A stretch of 64,000 bases of DNA from Croceimicrobium sp965279135 (GTDB lineage Bacteria; Bacteroidota; Bacteroidia; Flavobacteriales; Schleiferiaceae): NCBI GenBank assembly GCA_965279135.1, contig OZ257133.1:1-64000 (forward strand). Reading direction: 5' to 3'. Below, piece after piece: positions 61,509-64,000 of the stretch (position 1 is its first letter; every line of letters starts with the position of its first letter). Made by a program: the position numbers and the translations under genes. Below the pieces are notes generated by a model. It had not been told where the DNA came from. It searched no databases and saw only the letters and a list, made by a program, of their open reading frames with translations.

Positions 61509-61607
61509 GTTGATATCATGTTAATTTGCGTAACAACCCAAGGCGAATCGAACTATTTAAGATGTTGAAATACAGCTGCTTATGTTTTTGGTAAAATGAA
61601 ATAATAG

Positions 61608-63230
61608 TTAAAGTGTAGTCAAACGGTACAAATTCCTCAAAAAAGCCATCAATTGTATCACCTGCTCCAGGTTCAGTAGACGACCATGCTCCTTTTCAGC
61701 TAGCCATATTTTTCTATAATGAGGGTCTGAGAAATCATCTTCTGCGGAAGTAACAAAGCTTACTGATTTCCCGGATTTGGAGTTAAGATTGAAGATGATT
61801 TTAGCGGCCGGGCATATTGCTTTTTTAAAGCTCCCAGGTATCAAAATGGCCTTCTCTTTGAGAATAAGAGAAATCAATTTCTGTCTGGCATAGAAATCTA
61901 CTTTATGATAGAATTTACTTAGATGTGAAAGTGTCCGTGCAATCCTTTTTGCTTTATTCTTAGTCTTTATTTCCATACGAGCGAGGGCTCTAAGCTCTCT
62001 GCCAAGAGCTTTTATCCTCTTTTCTGAATCTGATTTTATCAAAAGGTAGTCTTCGGCCTCAACTTCTCCACGATGCAATAAATCTTTGGCCTTGATACTT
62101 CTACGAATCAGGTCTTCTATACTCTTAGATATTCTCTCATGTTCAAGAGTATGTTTATGCTGAGTGGAAAGAAATTGCTCTTCAGCTATTTGTTCCAACA
62201 CCTTGGTATAAACTGGTTTTGGGGATAGTGTTTGTAGGGAATCCAGGAAATACTGATTCAAATGATCCGCCCGGATGCGGTAATGGCAAGACGATCGGCA
62301 GTGATAATAAAAGTAGCGTTTCGTATTTCCTCTGGAACCGCTACCAGTAAGCTTTTTATAGCACACAGGACAATGAATAAAGCCACGTAAAGGAAGACGA
62401 TCTTTAGGTCTTTCCACATAGTAACGGTTCGACCGGTTTTGCAGTACTTTCTGTACTTTTTCAAATACTGACTTCTTTACAATTGCTTTGTGTTTTCCCT
62501 TGGTGATGTATGCCTTCCTACGTTCAAAAGCAGGAACGGAAATTTTGCCACAATAAACGGGATTGCGCAGTAAATTATAAATGTGTTTGGAGCTGCATTG
62601 CATTCCCCATTCTTGACTGAGTTTGTGGGCGTGGCTAACGGGAATATCCTTTTCTGCTAACAGTTCAAAAACTTTCCGAACCCATGTAGCCTCTGGTTCT
62701 TTGGGAATAATGCATTTCTCCCCTTCGGGAGTTATGGCATTAATATATCCGTAAGGTGCACGTCTCACCCAACGCCCCTCCTCAAGTGCTTTATGCATGC
62801 CCTGTTTCACGTTCAGCGCCCTTCTGGCATTCTCTACTTCCGAAACGGCCAGGTACATAGCCAGGACCATCAGGTTTTCGGGAACGGACAGATCAAGAGG
62901 TTGATCAATAGCTTGAGGCTCAATCCCCCAATTCCTAAGCTTTCCGATCATAACAAAAGCATCCGTGATATTTCGGCTAAAACGGTCCCAACGGGTAAAT
63001 AGCAGACGATTAGGCCTTTCTTTTATTGATCGCTGCCAACGCTGGGTCATTTTAGACCAGGCTGGGCGATTAAAGTTTTTGGCCGAATGATCTTCAAAGA
63101 TGGTTTGTTGTATTTCAATTCCAAAGGAACGGCAATAGGCTACCAGGCGGTCTTCCTGGCTATGTTGGGAGTAGCCCCGGATGGCCTGCTCGTCTGTGCT
63201 AACCCGTATGTAGAGATCAGCGGTGGCCAC
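61608..63230 (-). CDS. large serine recombinase
   Basis: A 540-residue site-specific recombinase starting with GTG. The N-terminal resolvase domain has the nucleophile Ser11 in YIRVSTDEQ and the arginines of the active site (LFTRWDRFSRNITD). A Recombinase domain (about 165-270, GRWVRRAPYGYINAITPEGEKC) and a zinc ribbon with four cysteine/histidine ligands (HCPVCYKKLTGSG...YYHCRSSCHYR, about 290-325) follow, then a long coiled coil (about 345-430). This architecture belongs to recombinases that integrate and excise mobile elements or phages. It points toward the tRNA-Arg pair, suggesting it marks one end of an island extending rightwards out of the window. Confidence 0.93.
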   Translation of the reverse strand: MATADLYIRVSTDEQAIRGYSQHSQEDRLVAYCRSFGIEIQQTIFEDHSAKNFNRPAWSKMTQRWQRSIKERPNRLLFTRWDRFSRNITDAFVMIGKLRNWGIEPQAIDQPLDLSVPENLMVLAMYLAVSEVENARRALNVKQGMHKALEEGRWVRRAPYGYINAITPEGEKCIIPKEPEATWVRKVFELLAEKDIPVSHAHKLSQEWGMQCSSKHIYNLLRNPVYCGKISVPAFERRKAYITKGKHKAIVKKSVFEKVQKVLQNRSNRYYVERPKDRLPLRGFIHCPVCYKKLTGSGSRGNTKRYFYYHCRSSCHYRIRADHLNQYFLDSLQTLSPKPVYTKVLEQIAEEQFLSTQHKHTLEHERISKSIEDLIRRSIKAKDLLHRGEVEAEDYLLIKSDSEKRIKALGRELRALARMEIKTKNKAKRIARTLSHLSKFYHKVDFYARQKLISLILKEKAILIPGSFKKAICPAAKIIFNLNSKSGKSVSFVTSAEDDFSDPHYRKIWLAEKEHGRLLNLEQVIQLMAFLRNLYRLTTL

Positions 63231-63476
63231 AGAAATTCTATCAAAAGAGAACTTTAAAGTTAGTGATTATAGCGGCTACTTGCTTAATAAAGTTAGGTAA
63301 TCAGGTGCTGAGTTTAGAATGATACTGTAAAAGATGGGAGTGTTTTGTAGCCTAATTAAATACTCACAATTATCATGTATGATCGACAAAACATATCTAT
63401 TTTAAGATAAAAAACCATTTATATATTTACACATTCCTTGGTTTGAGATTTGATACATAATTCGAATACGTCATCT
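63231..63476. other. AT-rich non-coding gap between the recombinase and MBL genes
   Basis: A 246-base divergent gap, noticeably AT-rich in its right half (for example 63391-63440). It must hold the promoters of both genes and could hold the recombinase attachment site, but I found no exact TAnnTTTG box and no clear inverted or direct repeat. Confidence 0.5.
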
Positions 63477-64000
63477 ATGAAAATCAACGTCCTAAAAGCA
63501 TTCAACGGTGATTCAATTATGATTTCCTTTAAAGACAGTACTAGAACTATGCGAAACATACTCATTGACGGAGGCATTTCTAAAACATATACGCGGCATC
63601 TGAAAAAGGAATTGAACGCTCTTGTTACCAGAGGGGAAAGCTTAGACCTTCTGATAATTACCCATATAGATGATGATCACATTGGAGGAATAATTAAGCT
63701 ATATGAAGATGTGAATCTTGACAGGGGTTTTATTAAACACGTATGGTTTAACTCAGGGAATCTTTTGTCAGATTTCTTCAAATCGGAAAGGGATATAAAA
63801 AGGGAAGTTTCTATCATTCCCAGTGATCAAGCTGAAGCGAGTGTTGGACAGGGAATGACATTGGAAAATTTACTTCTTAAGGAAGCGAATTGGTTACAAA
63901 AGATAGTATTTACCGGATATGGCCCAGTTGATTTTTATGGGTCTACCATCACCATATTATCGCCAAATGAGGCTGGCTTAAAAAGGCTCAATTCTAATTG
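63477..64000 (+). CDS. ComEC/Rec2-type metallo-beta-lactamase-fold protein, 3'-truncated
   Basis: The frame from ATG 63477 is open to the window end (174 residues visible). It starts MKINVLKAFNGDSIMISF with LIDGG, and the metal-binding motif THIDDDHIGG is the H-x-D-x-D-H form of ComEC/Rec2-type MBL domains. These MBL proteins occur alone or fused in competence and in many accessory islands, including defence-type loci. No membrane helix is visible. Function cannot be assigned without the rest of the gene and its neighbours. Confidence 0.85.
   Translation, partial: MKINVLKAFNGDSIMISFKDSTRTMRNILIDGGISKTYTRHLKKELNALVTRGESLDLLIITHIDDDHIGGIIKLYEDVNLDRGFIKHVWFNSGNLLSDFFKSERDIKREVSIIPSDQAEASVGQGMTLENLLLKEANWLQKIVFTGYGPVDFYGSTITILSPNEAGLKRLNSN

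Overview
The window comes from a member of the Bacteroidota, most likely a Flavobacteriales-type marine or aquatic bacterium. The evidence is type IX secretion (T9SS) C-terminal sorting domains of both type A and type B, a PorV/PorQ-like barrel, a TonB receptor with a carboxypeptidase-regulatory-like N-terminus, a fused DAHP synthase/chorismate mutase, DUF2911/DUF3108/DUF2141/DUF6089 proteins, an Asp-type tryptophan dioxygenase family member, and several exact matches to the Bacteroidota -7 promoter element TAnnTTTG instead of a sigma-70 box. I cannot name the species.

Layout. 1-5.4 kb: a 5'-truncated NAD(P)-binding protein, a TetR regulator divergent from an alpha/beta hydrolase with a clear operator palindrome between them, DUF2911 and GNAT genes, a START-like protein and an SDR. 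5.5-12.1 kb: leuS, a small membrane protein, DUF3108, tryptophan 2,3-dioxygenase and an M23 peptidase. 12.1-23.7 kb (minus strand): SDR, recJ, DAHP synthase/chorismate mutase, universal stress protein, maeB, hflX, two small membrane proteins, a coiled-coil lipoprotein and pgi. 23.8-26.1 kb: desaturase, Nfu-type protein and gamma-carbonic anhydrase.

26.1-41.1 kb is one minus-strand block of cell-envelope and secreted proteins. Its upstream part encodes a T9SS-exported endonuclease/exonuclease/phosphatase, a 726-residue secreted protein of unknown function and a T9SS-exported OB-fold protein. After an internal terminator hairpin come a lipoprotein, a TonB receptor, a PorV/Q-like barrel and a propeller-like lipoprotein. 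A second tight operon follows: a stand-alone type B sorting domain, DUF2141, a barrel and an S41 peptidase. I read the block as a candidate surface nutrient-degradation and uptake locus; that function is inference.

41.2-60.1 kb is mostly housekeeping: an AsmA-family gene split by an apparent frameshift, an RluB-type pseudouridine synthase, a YraN-family gene with no canonical start codon, LD-carboxypeptidase, pdxJ, a CBS protein, nadK, a DUF6089 protein, uppS, bamA, two Skp/OmpH chaperones, murI, an esterase, metG, DUF2461, a sensor kinase and ppa.

60.2-64 kb is accessory. Two tRNA-Arg genes (CCG and CCU) follow a small GIY-YIG gene. The GIY-YIG gene lies between palindrome clusters and between two ~98-bp direct repeats; each direct repeat carries the tRNA-Arg promoter plus the first 13 bases of the tRNA, and only the right copy continues into a full tRNA. 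I consider this the most unusual structure in the window. A large serine recombinase then faces the tRNAs, followed by AT-rich DNA and the start of a ComEC-type metallo-beta-lactamase-fold protein cut by the window end, which suggests the edge of a mobile or defence-type island.
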